Shown here: positions 18,753 to 27,345 of the stretch, in pieces
How positions within the stretch are numbered: position 1 is the stretch's first letter
Layout of the letters: each line of letters begins with the position of its first letter
Assembly (NCBI RefSeq): GCF_000718165.1
Contig: NZ_JOEY01000048.1
Coordinates: 1-64,000, forward strand
DNA from: Streptomyces fulvoviolaceus
GTDB taxonomy: Bacteria > Actinomycetota > Actinomycetes > Streptomycetales > Streptomycetaceae
Length of the DNA stretch: 64,000 bases
Direction of reading: 5' to 3'
Notes under the pieces: generated by a model
What the model was told of the DNA's origin: nothing
What the model saw: the letters and a program-made list of their open reading frames with translations, nothing else
Databases searched by the model: none
Position numbers and translations under genes: made by a program

Positions 18753-19964
18753 GAAGTCCGTCCCGGCCAGCGGGTCCTCGGCGCAGGCGGTCACGGGCGG
18801 CCGGTCGGGGGCGGGCCGGTGTCGGGTCAGGGTCACGTCCACCGGGCGCGGACGGCGACGGTGGGAGTGGTCGCCGGACGGCTTCGGCACGGCGCCGCGG
18901 TCGGCCAGCAGCTGCTCGCCGTACCCCTGGACGCACTCGGGATCCGGGCCGTCGAGCGGCAGTCCGGTGAAGAACTTCGCCGCCATGCAGCCGCCCTTGC
19001 AGGTGTCGTAGAACGAGCAGGACGCGCAGGCGCCGCCGGTCTGCGGCTCGCGGAGCTTCTCGAACAGGGGCGAGTGACGCCACACTTGAGCGAATCCGCC
19101 CGGCTCGCGGACGTTCCCGGCCAGGAAGTCGTCGTGGATCGCGAAGGGACACGCGTACACGTCACCGACCGGGTCGATCAGGCACACCACCCGCCCGGCC
19201 CCGCACAGGTTCAGGCCGGGCAGGGACTTCCCGTACGCGGACAGGTGGAAGAAGGAGTCTCCGGTGAGCACCTGCTCGCCGTGGGCCACCAGCCAGTCGT
19301 ACAGCTGCCGTTGCTGTTCCGGCAGCGGGTGCAGCTCGTCCCACACGTCCGCGCCGCGTCCGGAGGGGCGCAGCCGGGTGAGCCGTAGCTGGGCGCCGTA
19401 GCGGTCGGCTAGGGCCTTGAACTCGTCCAGCTGCGGGATGTTGTGGCGGGTGCAGACGACGGACAGCTTGAAGTTCTTCATCCCGGCGTCGGCGAGGTTG
19501 CTCATCGCGCGCAGCGCCGTGTCGTAGGAACCGGCCCCGCGCACCGCGTCGTTGACCTCGGCGGTCGCGCCGTCCAGCGAGATCTGTACGTCCACGTAGT
19601 CGTTGCGGGCCAGTCGGCGGGCAGCCTCGGGGGTGAGGCGCACGCCGTTCGTGGAGAACTTGACGCCGACGTGGTGGGCGGTGGCGTAGTCGAGGAGCTC
19701 CCAGAAGTCGGGGCGGACCGTGGGTTCGCCGCCGCCGATGTTGACGTAGAAGACCTGCATGGCCTCCAACTCGTCGATGACGGCCTTGGCCTGATCGGTC
19801 GTCAGCTCGCGTGGGTCGCGGCGGCCGGAGCTGGAGAGACAGTGGGTGCAGGACAGGTTGCAGGCGTAGGTGAGTTCCCAGGTCAGACAGATCGGGGCGG
19901 CGAGACCGCGCTCGAAGAGGTCCACGAGGCGTTCGGATGCCGGTGCTCGCTGGGTCAGTTGCAT
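18744..19964 (-). CDS. mftC: Mycofactocin radical SAM maturase MftC
   Basis: The 406-residue radical SAM/SPASM enzyme carries the SAM-cluster motif CNLSCTHC (Cys35, Cys39, Cys42), the GGGEP SAM-binding strand and a SPASM domain with CGAGR, CPFAIH, GACASCSFYDTCKGGC and a late PEC. MftC decarboxylates the C-terminal Tyr of MftA and forms the Val-Tyr crosslink. The C-terminal 60 residues are proline- and arginine-rich and look non-conserved. Its ATG overlaps the end of mftB by ten bases. The enzyme's substrate MftA and chaperone MftB are encoded directly upstream. Confidence 0.95.
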   Translation of the reverse strand: MQLTQRAPASERLVDLFERGLAAPICLTWELTYACNLSCTHCLSSSGRRDPRELTTDQAKAVIDELEAMQVFYVNIGGGEPTVRPDFWELLDYATAHHVGVKFSTNGVRLTPEAARRLARNDYVDVQISLDGATAEVNDAVRGAGSYDTALRAMSNLADAGMKNFKLSVVCTRHNIPQLDEFKALADRYGAQLRLTRLRPSGRGADVWDELHPLPEQQRQLYDWLVAHGEQVLTGDSFFHLSAYGKSLPGLNLCGAGRVVCLIDPVGDVYACPFAIHDDFLAGNVREPGGFAQVWRHSPLFEKLREPQTGGACASCSFYDTCKGGCMAAKFFTGLPLDGPDPECVQGYGEQLLADRGAVPKPSGDHSHRRRPRPVDVTLTRHRPAPDRPPVTACAEDPLAGTDFRA

Positions 19965-20242
19965 GGCGTCCTGGTCCTTTCGACGAGCATCGACGACTCG
20001 GCGAGTACGGCCAACGCCCTTTGGTAGCGGGCGACTTGCCGTTCGTCCGCGCCTGCCGCCCGGCAGGCTGCCCGGGCGGACGGGGCCGTCGCGAGGGACT
20101 GGACGACCGTGAGCAGGCCGCGGTCCTTGAGGAAGCTGAGTTTGCGGGTGCCGAAGTGGTACAGGAGCGCCCCGAAGGGTTCCGGCCGCACGGAGACCTG
20201 CGGGTGCAGGTCCCAGGCGCGGTCCAGGTCCAATGCGGTCAT
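19955..20242 (-). CDS. mftB: Mycofactocin precursor-binding chaperone MftB
   Basis: The 95-residue protein is a RiPP-recognition (PqqD-like) chaperone that presents the MftA leader to MftC. The core YHFGTRKLSFLKDRGLL motif (about 28-45), shared by MftB proteins, is clear. ATG at 20242 was selected; a GTG at 20269 inside the end of mftA is an alternative and would add nine residues and overlap mftA. The gap to mftA is 11 bp and the end overlaps mftC, so the three genes are tightly coupled. Confidence 0.9.
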   Translation of the reverse strand: MTALDLDRAWDLHPQVSVRPEPFGALLYHFGTRKLSFLKDRGLLTVVQSLATAPSARAACRAAGADERQVARYQRALAVLAESSMLVERTRTPCN

Positions 20243-20253
20243 GGGGGCGCCTG

Positions 20254-20373
20254 CTAGTAGACGCCGCACATGCCGTCGATCGAGATCTCCTCGATGAGGT
20301 CGTCGGCCGCGATGAGCTCGTCGGACGCGTCGGTGTGGTCCGGTTCTTCGTGTGTGGGAGCGGTCTCGTTCAT
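20254..20373 (-). CDS. mftA: Mycofactocin precursor peptide MftA
   Basis: The 39-residue precursor ends in IDGMCGVY, the diagnostic MftA C-terminus whose Val-Tyr pair becomes mycofactocin. An acidic leader (EEPDHTDASDELIAADDLIEE) precedes it and is recognised by MftB. GAGGAG lies six bases before the ATG at 20373, which separates it from a longer non-coding frame extension. It is the first gene of the mftABCDF operon. It is divergent from mftG, with a perfect palindrome between them. The length and core match mycobacterial MftA. Confidence 0.97.
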   Translation of the reverse strand: MNETAPTHEEPDHTDASDELIAADDLIEEISIDGMCGVY

Positions 20374-20455
20374 GCGGATCTCCTCGTGAAAGAGGGGCAG
20401 GCGGACGGCGGTTCGCCTGTGTCGCCGACAGCGCGATGCGGACACGACGAGGTTA

Positions 20456-20472
20456 TTGGCATGGGGTGCCAA
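20456..20472. promoter_or_regulatory. Palindrome in the mftA-mftG divergent promoter (candidate MftR operator)
   Basis: TTGGCA and TGCCAA form a perfect inverted repeat around a TGGGG spacer. It lies 83 bp upstream of mftA and 30 bp upstream of mftG. It is the only strong dyad in this divergent region, so it is the best candidate for MftR binding. The assignment is inference. Confidence 0.5.
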
Positions 20473-20501
20473 AAGGAAGACGTCGGTGCTATCCATGGTT
20501 C

Positions 20502-22094
20502 ATGGAGCAGATATCGAACGGTGTCCGAGTGCCGTCGGCCCAGCGCCGGCCGGACGTCGTGGTGGTCGGCGCCGGAGCCGCCGGCGCGGTGCTCGCCGCG
20601 CGGCTGAGCGAGGACCCCGACCGTGAGGTGCTGCTGCTCGACGCGGGTCCGATACCGCGCGGGGAGGCCGGATTCGGCCCCGAGCTGCTGGATGCGCGCC
20701 TGGTCCCCGGCGCCCGCCCGGACCATCCCGCCATGACCTCCTACCCCGTCCACCTCACGCCGGAGCGGCTGTGGCAGGTCCCGCGCGGCCGCGTTCTGGG
20801 TGGCTCGACCACTGTCAACGGCGGCGCCTTCGTCAGGGCCCGGCGCGCGGACTTCGACCGCTGGGCGGCCGCGGGGAATCCGGCCTGGGCGTACGGTCAA
20901 GTCCTTGGGTTTCTGCGGGACTCGGAGACCGACCTCGACTTCGGAGAGAGCGATCTGCACGGCTCCTCCGGCCCGATCCGCATACGCCGCAGCCGCCCGA
21001 CCCACCCGGCGGCGGAGGCCTTCCGTGACGCGGCCCGCCACCTCGGCTTCCCGGCCGAGCCCGACAAGAACGACCAGGCCTCGCCCGGGTTCGGCCCCGT
21101 ACCCTCCAACTCCGTCGACGGCGTACGCCGCAACGTCGGCCTCAGCTATCTGCCGCCCGAGGTGCTCGACCGCCCCAACCTCCGTGCCCTCGGCGGCTGT
21201 CGGGCCCTGCGCGTCGTCATCGAACACGGCCGCGCCACGGGCGTCGTGGTCGCACGCGACGGCGCCCGCTCCATGCTCGACGCGGGGACGGTCGTACTGA
21301 GCGCCGGAGCGTTCGCCACCCCGCACCTGCTGCTGCTCTCCGGCCTCGGCCCCGCAGCCGACCTCATGCGCTACGGCATCCCGGTCCTCCGGGACCTCCC
21401 CGCGGTCGGCGCCCGGCTCGGCGACCACCCGCAGCTGGTCCTGGACTGGGCGACGCGCGGCGACCTGGGTGAACCGGCCGAGAGCTGGCTGGGCGGATGC
21501 CTGCACCTGGCTTCAGGGGGAGAGGGTCCGGATGACATCGAGATCCTCCAGTCCCTGGTGCCGATGGCCGGACTGGTCGGGGGAGTCGTACGGGTACCGG
21601 ATGCCCCGCTGTCGTTCCTGGTCTCGGTGCAACCTTCCGAGCCCGGTGGCCGCCTGCGCCTCGCTTCCGCCGACCCCGACGCCCTGCCGCGCATCGACTA
21701 CGGCTTCCTGAGCACCGGGGAGGACTTCCGGCGATTGCGCGAGGCCGTCCGGGTGACCGCGGCCCTGCTCGACAGCCCTCCCTTGGCCGCGATGTCGAAG
21801 GGGCTGACGGACCCCGGCCCCGATGTCCTCGGCGACGACCGGACCCTGGACCGGTGGATCCGCGAGCACCTGAGTACCAGTCAGCACACCTGCGGCACCG
21901 TGCCGATGGGACCCGCCGACGATCTCCGGCGCGCGGCTGTGGACCAGTTCGGGCGCGTGCACGGTGTACGGGGGCTGCGCGTCGCCGACACCTCGATCCT
22001 GCCGGACACACCGCACCGGGGGCCAGCGGCGACCGCCGTCCTCATCGGCGAGATCGTCGCCGACGCGATCCGCCGGGACCTCGGCCCGTCCTAG
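20502..22094 (+). CDS. mftG: Mycofactocin-associated GMC-family oxidoreductase (MftG-like)
   Basis: The 530-residue glucose-methanol-choline flavoenzyme has an N-terminal FAD motif VVVGAGAAGAVLAARLSE (about 17-34). The GMC signature GRVLGGSTTVNGGAFVRARRADFDRW follows. The C-terminal active-site region contains HTCGTVPMG and RVADTSILPDTPHRGPAATAVLIGE. MftG transfers electrons from reduced mycofactocin towards the respiratory chain. It is divergent from mftA. The start is uncertain: ATG at 20502 lacks a good ribosome site, and GTG at 20520 or 20528 are alternatives just before the FAD motif. Confidence 0.87.
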   Translation: MEQISNGVRVPSAQRRPDVVVVGAGAAGAVLAARLSEDPDREVLLLDAGPIPRGEAGFGPELLDARLVPGARPDHPAMTSYPVHLTPERLWQVPRGRVLGGSTTVNGGAFVRARRADFDRWAAAGNPAWAYGQVLGFLRDSETDLDFGESDLHGSSGPIRIRRSRPTHPAAEAFRDAARHLGFPAEPDKNDQASPGFGPVPSNSVDGVRRNVGLSYLPPEVLDRPNLRALGGCRALRVVIEHGRATGVVVARDGARSMLDAGTVVLSAGAFATPHLLLLSGLGPAADLMRYGIPVLRDLPAVGARLGDHPQLVLDWATRGDLGEPAESWLGGCLHLASGGEGPDDIEILQSLVPMAGLVGGVVRVPDAPLSFLVSVQPSEPGGRLRLASADPDALPRIDYGFLSTGEDFRRLREAVRVTAALLDSPPLAAMSKGLTDPGPDVLGDDRTLDRWIREHLSTSQHTCGTVPMGPADDLRRAAVDQFGRVHGVRGLRVADTSILPDTPHRGPAATAVLIGEIVADAIRRDLGPS

Positions 22095-22152
22095 GCGCCC
22101 GCGTCACTAATTCGCTTGACCGAGGCGGGGCGGTGCGGGCTGAATACCCGGC

Positions 22153-23259
22153 ATGGCCGACATACAGGGCACGTACGACGATCTGTTCAGTGCGGTGCCG
22201 GGTGCGCTCGCCGCGTTGCTGGACGCCGGGGACACGGGCGGCTCGGTGGCCGTGTTCGTGGACGGCGAGCCGGTGGTGGACGTCTGGGGCGGCTTCGCCG
22301 ACGCCGACCGGACGATCCCGTGGCGGCAGGACACGATCACGAACGTCTGGTCCGTCACCAAGACGATGACGGCGCTGTGCGCGCTGATCCTGGCCGACCG
22401 CGGCGAGCTCGACCTGGACGCGCCGGTCGCCCGGTACTGGCCGGAGTTCGCCGCGGCCGGCAAGGAGAAGGTGCTGGTACGGCACCTGCTCGCGCACACC
22501 GCGGGCCTGCCCGACTGGGAGGGCCCGGTCGAGGAGCTCTACGACTGGCCCGCCGCCACGGCACGGCTCGCCGCACAGGCCCCGCTCTGGGAGCCGGGCA
22601 CCGCCGCCGGATACCACTCGCTCACCCAGGGATTCCTCGTCGGCGAGGTCGTACGGCGGATCACCGGCCGCACTCCGGGCGAGTTCTTCGCGGGCGAGGT
22701 GGCCGGCCCGCTGGGCGCCGACTTCCACATGGGGCTGTCCGCCGAGCACGACGACCGGGTCGCGCGGAGCGTCCCGCCGCCGGGCCGGGACGAGGACTAC
22801 GCCGCGAGCGCGCCCGGCGGCACCGAGGCCCCCGCCGCCGGTACCGCGATGCGTGTCCGGGACGGCAACAGCCTGTCCTGGCGCCGCGCGCAGATCCCCG
22901 CGGCGAGCGGCTTCGGCAACGCCCGCTCGGTCGCCCTGGCGCAGTCGGTGATGGCGTGCGGGGGAGCGGTGCGCGGGGTGCGGCTGCTGTCGGGCGCGGG
23001 CGTCGCGCGCGCCTGGGAGGAGCAGTTCCGCGGCGAGGACCGCGTCCTGGGCATGCCGGTGAGCTGGGGCCTGGGCTACGGAATCTTCGGCACCACCTAC
23101 GGCTGGGGAGGCTGGGGCGGCTCCCTGGTCATGATCGAGCCCACCTCCCGCATGGTCGTGGCGTACGTGACGAACCAGATGCGCGAACCCGCCGAGGACA
23201 CCCGGGGGCTGGACCTCGTGATGTCCGCCTACGACGGGCTCCAGGGGCTGCGCGCCTGA
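22153..23259 (+). CDS. Serine hydrolase, beta-lactamase/transpeptidase-like (EstB/class C type)
   Basis: The 368-residue protein has the class C beta-lactamase fold. The nucleophile motif SVTK is at Ser67-Lys70, a YHS tyrosine motif lies mid-protein, and GGWGGSLVMIEP corresponds to the KTG-like strand. There is no signal peptide, so it is cytosolic and more likely an esterase or amidase than a resistance enzyme. It follows mftG by 58 bp and could be read from the same transcript, but it is not a known mft component. Substrate is unknown. Confidence 0.85.
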   Translation: MADIQGTYDDLFSAVPGALAALLDAGDTGGSVAVFVDGEPVVDVWGGFADADRTIPWRQDTITNVWSVTKTMTALCALILADRGELDLDAPVARYWPEFAAAGKEKVLVRHLLAHTAGLPDWEGPVEELYDWPAATARLAAQAPLWEPGTAAGYHSLTQGFLVGEVVRRITGRTPGEFFAGEVAGPLGADFHMGLSAEHDDRVARSVPPPGRDEDYAASAPGGTEAPAAGTAMRVRDGNSLSWRRAQIPAASGFGNARSVALAQSVMACGGAVRGVRLLSGAGVARAWEEQFRGEDRVLGMPVSWGLGYGIFGTTYGWGGWGGSLVMIEPTSRMVVAYVTNQMREPAEDTRGLDLVMSAYDGLQGLRA

Positions 23260-23607
23260 CCGCGGAAAATAATCACGTGCCCCGCCCCTTCCCGTCTCCC
23301 TACACTCACCACACACAGGACGAGGAACGACGAGTGAGGGGAGCCCGGCCGTGCGCGCTCGCACCGCTGTTGTCGCTTCCCGCTCGTCGTACGACCGCTC
23401 GTCGTACGACGTGATCCTCGTGTCCTCGTCCGTCCGGTGCCCGCTGCGCGGCCGGCACCGGATGCCCGCGACGAGTATCTGAGTACGCCAACTTCCGTAC
23501 TTGGCCTGTCTGCTGACGGGCCGACAGATCATGGTGTTCGCGTCCACTGGCGTCCTCGTCCGGCAATCGCGCTGCCCTGTTCCGGATCATCCGAAAGGCC
23601 ACGGGCC
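23260..23607. other. 348-bp non-coding leader of the EF-G paralogue with a perfect 15-bp tandem repeat
   Basis: No convincing gene lies here. CGCTCGTCGTACGAC is duplicated exactly at 23381-23395 and 23396-23410. Each copy contains the 10-bp palindrome GTCGTACGAC, so the array is four half-sites in regular phase. This resembles a regulator-binding array or a leader RNA structure controlling the downstream EF-G-like gene. An AT-richer stretch at 23264-23276 may belong to the serine hydrolase 3' end. Confidence 0.6.
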
Positions 23608-25650
23608 GTGCGCACCGACCTCAACCCCCTCACCGCCGTCCGCAATCTGGGCATCCTCGCCCACGTCGACGCGGGCAAGACCACCGTCACCGAGCGGATC
23701 CTGTTCGCCACCGGGACCACGCACAAGCGCGGCGAGGTGCATGACGGCACGACCGTCACCGACTTCGATCCGCAGGAGCGCGACCGCGGGATCACCATCT
23801 TCGCGGCGGCGGTCAGCTGCGCGTGGGACGGCCACCGGATCAACCTGATCGACACCCCGGGGCATGTCGACTTCGCCGACGAGGTGGAGCGGTCGCTGCG
23901 GGTGCTCGACGGCGCGGTCGCGGTCTTCGACGCCGTGGCGGGCGTAGAACCGCAGAGCGAGTCGGTGTGGCGGCAGGCCGACCGGCACGGTGTGCCGAGG
24001 ATCGCGTTCGTCAACAAGCTGGACCGTGCGGGCGCCGACCTCGACGTGGCCGTCGCGTCGATCCGGGAGCGGCTGCATCCGGCGCCGCTGGTCGTGCAGT
24101 TGCCCATCGGCAGCGAGGACGGGTTCACCGGTGTCGTCGATCTGCTGCGCCTGCGGGCGCTGACCTGGGCCGACGGCGGCGAGCCGGTCGAGGAGGGCCC
24201 CGTGCCGGAGGCCCTGCGCGAGGAGGCGCTGCGGCGACGGCGATTGCTGGAAGAGACGGTGGCCGAACGCCACCCGGCCGCGCTGGAGGAGTTCTGCGAC
24301 CGGGAGACGCTCTCCGCAGAGACGCTCGCCGCCGCTCTGCGTGACCTCACGCACAGCGGCGACGGCGTGGTCGTGCTGTGCGGCTCGGCCTACCGCGACC
24401 GCGGTATCGAGCCGTTGCTGGACGCCGTGGTGGCGTACCTGCCGTCACCGCTCGACGTGCCCGCCGTGCGCGGGACGCATGACGAGAAGGACCAGGAACG
24501 GGTCGCCGACCCGTCGGCGCCCTTCGCGGCACTGGCGTTCAAGGTGAATGCCACCGCGACGGGACGGCTGACCTACCTGCGGGTGTACTCGGGAACGATC
24601 GGAAAGGGGGACGTGGTGATGGACGCCGGCGCGCGGCGCACCGAGCGGATCGGGCGGATCCTGCGCGTGCAGGCCGACCGGCACGCCCAGTTGGACCGGG
24701 CGGTCGCCGGGGACATCGTCGCCGTGGTCGGGCTCAAGTCCGCCCGCGCCGGCTCGACGCTGTGCGCACCGGACGCTCCGCTCGTGCTCGAACCGCCGAG
24801 CGTCGCCGACCCGGTCGTGTCCGTGGCGGTGGAGGCCCTGACGTCCACCGAGACCGGCCGACTGGCCTCGGCGCTCGCCCGGCTGGCCGAGGAGGACCCG
24901 TCGCTGGTCGTCCGGTCCGACCCCGAGACCGGTCAGACGGTGCTGTCGGGCATGGGTGAACTGCATCTGGAGGTCGCGGTGGAGAAGGTCCGGCGCGAGC
25001 ACGGGCTGGGCGTCAACGTCGGCCGCCCCAGGGTGGCTTACCGCGAGACGGTCGCCCGTGGCGTGTCCGGACTGGTCTTCCGGCACGTCAAACAGGACGG
25101 CGGGGCAGGGCAGTTCGCCCATGTCGTCCTCGACGTCGAACCGTGGGCCGAGGGATTCGAGTTCCGTTCGACGGTCGTCGGCGGTCGCGTGCCGCAGGAG
25201 TATGTCCGCGCGGTCGAGGCCGGCTGCCGGGACGCCCTGGCCGAGGGGCCGTTGGGCGGCAACCCGGTGACCGGACTGCGCGTCACCCTCACCGACGGGG
25301 CGACCCATGTGAAGGACTCCTCGGAGACGGCGTTCCGTACGGCCGGCCGGTTCGCGCTCCGGGAGGCCCTGCGCGCCTGCGCGATGGTCCTGCTGGAGCC
25401 GGTCGTCGAGGTCACTGTCACGGTGCCCGAGGACGCCGTCGGAGGGGTGCTCGGCGACCTGGCCGCACGCCGCGGCCGGGTCACGGGATCGACCACGCGC
25501 ACGGGCGCGGCGCTCATCACCGCGACCGTGCCGCTGGCCGAACTGTTCGGCTACGCAACCCGGTTGCGCAGCCGCACCCAGGGCCGCGGCACCTTCACGG
25601 CACGGCCCACCGGCTATGCACCGGCGCCGGCCGCGCTGCCGACACGGTAG
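23608..25650 (+). CDS. Elongation factor G paralogue (EF-G-like translational GTPase)
   Basis: The 680-residue translational GTPase carries all G motifs: AHVDAGKTT (18-26), RGITIF (60-65), DTPGH (82-86) and NKLD (136-139). EF-G domains II-V follow, including GMGELHLEV and the C-terminal [15 protein letters not shown] segment. It is somewhat shorter than canonical FusA and is not beside rpsL-rpsG-tuf, so it is a secondary copy of the FusA2/EF-G2 kind. Such paralogues may act in ribosome recycling, stress translation or antibiotic protection; which applies is not visible. GTG at 23608 with GAAAGG upstream was chosen. Its leader contains palindromic repeats and its end a hairpin with a duplicated arm. 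Confidence 0.9.
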   Translation: MRTDLNPLTAVRNLGILAHVDAGKTTVTERILFATGTTHKRGEVHDGTTVTDFDPQERDRGITIFAAAVSCAWDGHRINLIDTPGHVDFADEVERSLRVLDGAVAVFDAVAGVEPQSESVWRQADRHGVPRIAFVNKLDRAGADLDVAVASIRERLHPAPLVVQLPIGSEDGFTGVVDLLRLRALTWADGGEPVEEGPVPEALREEALRRRRLLEETVAERHPAALEEFCDRETLSAETLAAALRDLTHSGDGVVVLCGSAYRDRGIEPLLDAVVAYLPSPLDVPAVRGTHDEKDQERVADPSAPFAALAFKVNATATGRLTYLRVYSGTIGKGDVVMDAGARRTERIGRILRVQADRHAQLDRAVAGDIVAVVGLKSARAGSTLCAPDAPLVLEPPSVADPVVSVAVEALTSTETGRLASALARLAEEDPSLVVRSDPETGQTVLSGMGELHLEVAVEKVRREHGLGVNVGRPRVAYRETVARGVSGLVFRHVKQDGGAGQFAHVVLDVEPWAEGFEFRSTVVGGRVPQEYVRAVEAGCRDALAEGPLGGNPVTGLRVTLTDGATHVKDSSETAFRTAGRFALREALRACAMVLLEPVVEVTVTVPEDAVGGVLGDLAARRGRVTGSTTRTGAALITATVPLAELFGYATRLRSRTQGRGTFTARPTGYAPAPAALPTR

Positions 25651-25654
25651 CCGG

Positions 25655-25710
25655 ACGGCGGTCCCACCCGTATGTAACGGCGGTCCCACCCGTATGCAGG
25701 TGGGACCGCC
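25655..25710. terminator. Hairpin terminator with a duplicated left arm
   Basis: GGCGGTCCCACC (25679-25690) and GGTGGGACCGCC (25699-25710) form a perfect 12-bp stem with an 8-nt loop. The left arm and its flank (20 bp, ACGGCGGTCC...CGTATG) are exactly duplicated at 25655-25674 and 25677-25696. Two mutually exclusive hairpins are therefore possible just after the EF-G-like gene. Confidence 0.75.
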
Positions 25711-25875
25711 GCAGGCCGAAGGTCCATGGACCACGGGACCTGGGGTGCACCTCAAGGGCCTCACCGAGGGCACGCCCGAGTACGCGAAGGCCCTGAAGCA
25801 GACCGAGATGGAGGCCGGCGCCGTCACCGGCTTCACCGCCGCGATCGCCGCGAAGGCGAGGGCCGGGCTGATCGC

Positions 25876-25950
25876 CCGGCCCTTCTTGTTCCGGCCCTTC
25901 TTGTTCCGACCCCTCTTGTTCCGGCGCTGTTTGTCCCTGCACTGCTTATT
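25876..25950. repeat. Five decaying 15-bp tandem repeats upstream of the alpha/beta hydrolase
   Basis: CCGGCCCTTCTTGTT is exactly repeated at 25876-25890 and 25891-25905. Three diverging copies follow at 25906-25920, 25921-25935 and 25936-25950. The rest of the 280-bp gap (25711-25990) holds a GC-rich stretch at about 25745-25870 that looks coding in one frame but has neither a start nor a stop consistent with a gene. It may be a gene remnant. The repeats pair weakly with themselves and their role is unknown. Confidence 0.8.
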
Positions 25951-25990
25951 CCGGTTGCCGCACGTGGGGCCCGCTGTCAGGCTCGCGCCG

Positions 25991-26845
25991 ATGCCTACCT
26001 TCTCCGCCCCCGACGGCACGACCCTCGCCTACCACGCGACCGGAGACGGCCCGCCCCTGATCTGCCTGCCCGGCGGCCCGGTGCAGGACTCCGTCTACCT
26101 CGGCGACCTCGGCGGCCTGACCGCGCACCGCACCCTGATCCGGCTGGACCTCAGGGGCACGGGCGAGTCGGCGACTCCGGCGGACCCGGCGTCGTACCGC
26201 TGCGACCGTCTGGTCGACGACGTCGAGGCGTTGCGGCAGGAACTGGCCCTGGACCGCGTCGACCTCCTGGCCCACAGCGGGGGCGCGAACCTCGCGGCTC
26301 TCTGCACGGCCCGCCACCCGGACCGCGTCGCGCGTCTGGCCCTGATCACCCCGAGCGTCTACGCGGTCGGCATCGAGATCACCGCCGCCGACCGTCTGCG
26401 CACCGCACGTCTGCGCCGGGACGAGGAGTGGTTCACCCCGGTGTACGCGGCCCTGGAGGCGGTCACCGAGGGGAGGGGCACGGCCGATTCCTGGCAGGCC
26501 ATCGCCCCGTTCTGGTTCGCTCGCTGGGACGAGGAGGCCCAGGCGGTCCGGGCGGCGGAGGACAAGCAGCGCAATGACGAGGCGGCGGCGGTCTACGCCT
26601 CGGAGGGTGCGTTTGCCCCGGAGGTCACGCGGGCGTCCCTGGCCGACTTCCCCGGGCCGGTGCTCGTGCTGGCGGGGGAAGTGGACGTGGCGGGCCCGCA
26701 TCCCGCGATGGTCGAGTACACGGGGCTGTTCCCGCACGCCGAGCTGGTCGTCCAGCCCGGCGCCGCGCACTTCCCGTGGCTGGACGACGCGGAGCGGTTC
26801 GTGGCGGCCGTGGAGTCGTTCCTGGGGTCCGGCGATCCGTCCTGA
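25991..26845 (+). CDS. Alpha/beta-hydrolase family protein
   Basis: The 284-residue protein has the alpha/beta-hydrolase fold. The oxyanion region LPGGPVQDS (about 24-32), DLRGTGES, the nucleophile elbow LAHSGGANLA (Ser in HSGG), VLAGEVDVAGP as acid region and GAAHFPWLDD with the catalytic His are all in order. It resembles proline-iminopeptidase-like hydrolases in its N-terminal GGPV loop. The ATG at 25991 removes an upstream extension made of low-complexity repeat DNA. It converges on the HxlR gene with a three-base gap. Substrate is unknown. Confidence 0.87.
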   Translation: MPTFSAPDGTTLAYHATGDGPPLICLPGGPVQDSVYLGDLGGLTAHRTLIRLDLRGTGESATPADPASYRCDRLVDDVEALRQELALDRVDLLAHSGGANLAALCTARHPDRVARLALITPSVYAVGIEITAADRLRTARLRRDEEWFTPVYAALEAVTEGRGTADSWQAIAPFWFARWDEEAQAVRAAEDKQRNDEAAAVYASEGAFAPEVTRASLADFPGPVLVLAGEVDVAGPHPAMVEYTGLFPHAELVVQPGAAHFPWLDDAERFVAAVESFLGSGDPS

Positions 26846-26848
26846 GGT

Positions 26849-27268
26849 CTACGGCGTCTGCCCGGGGCCCGCGTACCGCGCCCGGGCCGCGTCCATGTCC
26901 GTGGCGTGCAGCACCGCCCAGTCGGCCAGTGCCGACAGCGGTTCGAGCAGGGTCCGTCCGAGCGGGGTGAGGCCGTACTCGACGCTCGGCGGAACAGTCG
27001 GGTGGACCCGGCGCCACACCAGGCCGTCGGTCTCCAGGCTGCGCAGAGTGCGGGTCAGCATGCGCTGGCTGATGCCCTCGATGGAGCGGTGCAACTCGTT
27101 GTAGCGGTGCGGGCGGCCGCCCAGCAGGACCAGGAGCAGCAGGCTCCACTTGTCGCCCAGACGCCGGAACACATCCGAGACCGGGCACAGCCCCAGCTCG
27201 TCCAGGGGCACCGGGCGGGGCAACTCGTGCGCGAGCACGGAGGGCACATCGGTGTGCGTACCGGACAT
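26849..27268 (-). CDS. HxlR-family transcriptional regulator
   Basis: The 139-residue protein is an HxlR winged-helix regulator: CPVSDVFRRLGDKWSLLLLVLLGG (about 28-51), then GISQRMLTRTLRSLETDGLVWR (recognition helix and wing) and YGLTPLGRTLLEPL. HxlR proteins often respond to electrophiles, and some use the N-terminal Cys near the CPV position. It is divergent from the SDR gene at 27346, which is the likely target; this HxlR-oxidoreductase pairing is very common in Streptomyces. The start at ATG 27268 follows GAAAGAAGG. Confidence 0.9.
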   Translation of the reverse strand: MSGTHTDVPSVLAHELPRPVPLDELGLCPVSDVFRRLGDKWSLLLLVLLGGRPHRYNELHRSIEGISQRMLTRTLRSLETDGLVWRRVHPTVPPSVEYGLTPLGRTLLEPLSALADWAVLHATDMDAARARYAGPGQTP

Positions 27269-27345
27269 GAAACTGCCTTCTTTCGGCCGCCGACGGGACA
27301 GACCCAGGATGGGACCACCGCCATCCGACCTCAAGGAGGATCTCC

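Noticed and set aside
20352..20501. N-terminal extension of MftG by 50 residues
   Set aside because: It reads through the divergent promoter and the TTGGCA palindrome and has no coding bias; the FAD motif needs only a start near 20502-20528.
25876..25950. CRISPR-like array
   Set aside because: The 15-bp units are directly adjacent without spacers and decay along the array; no cas genes are near.
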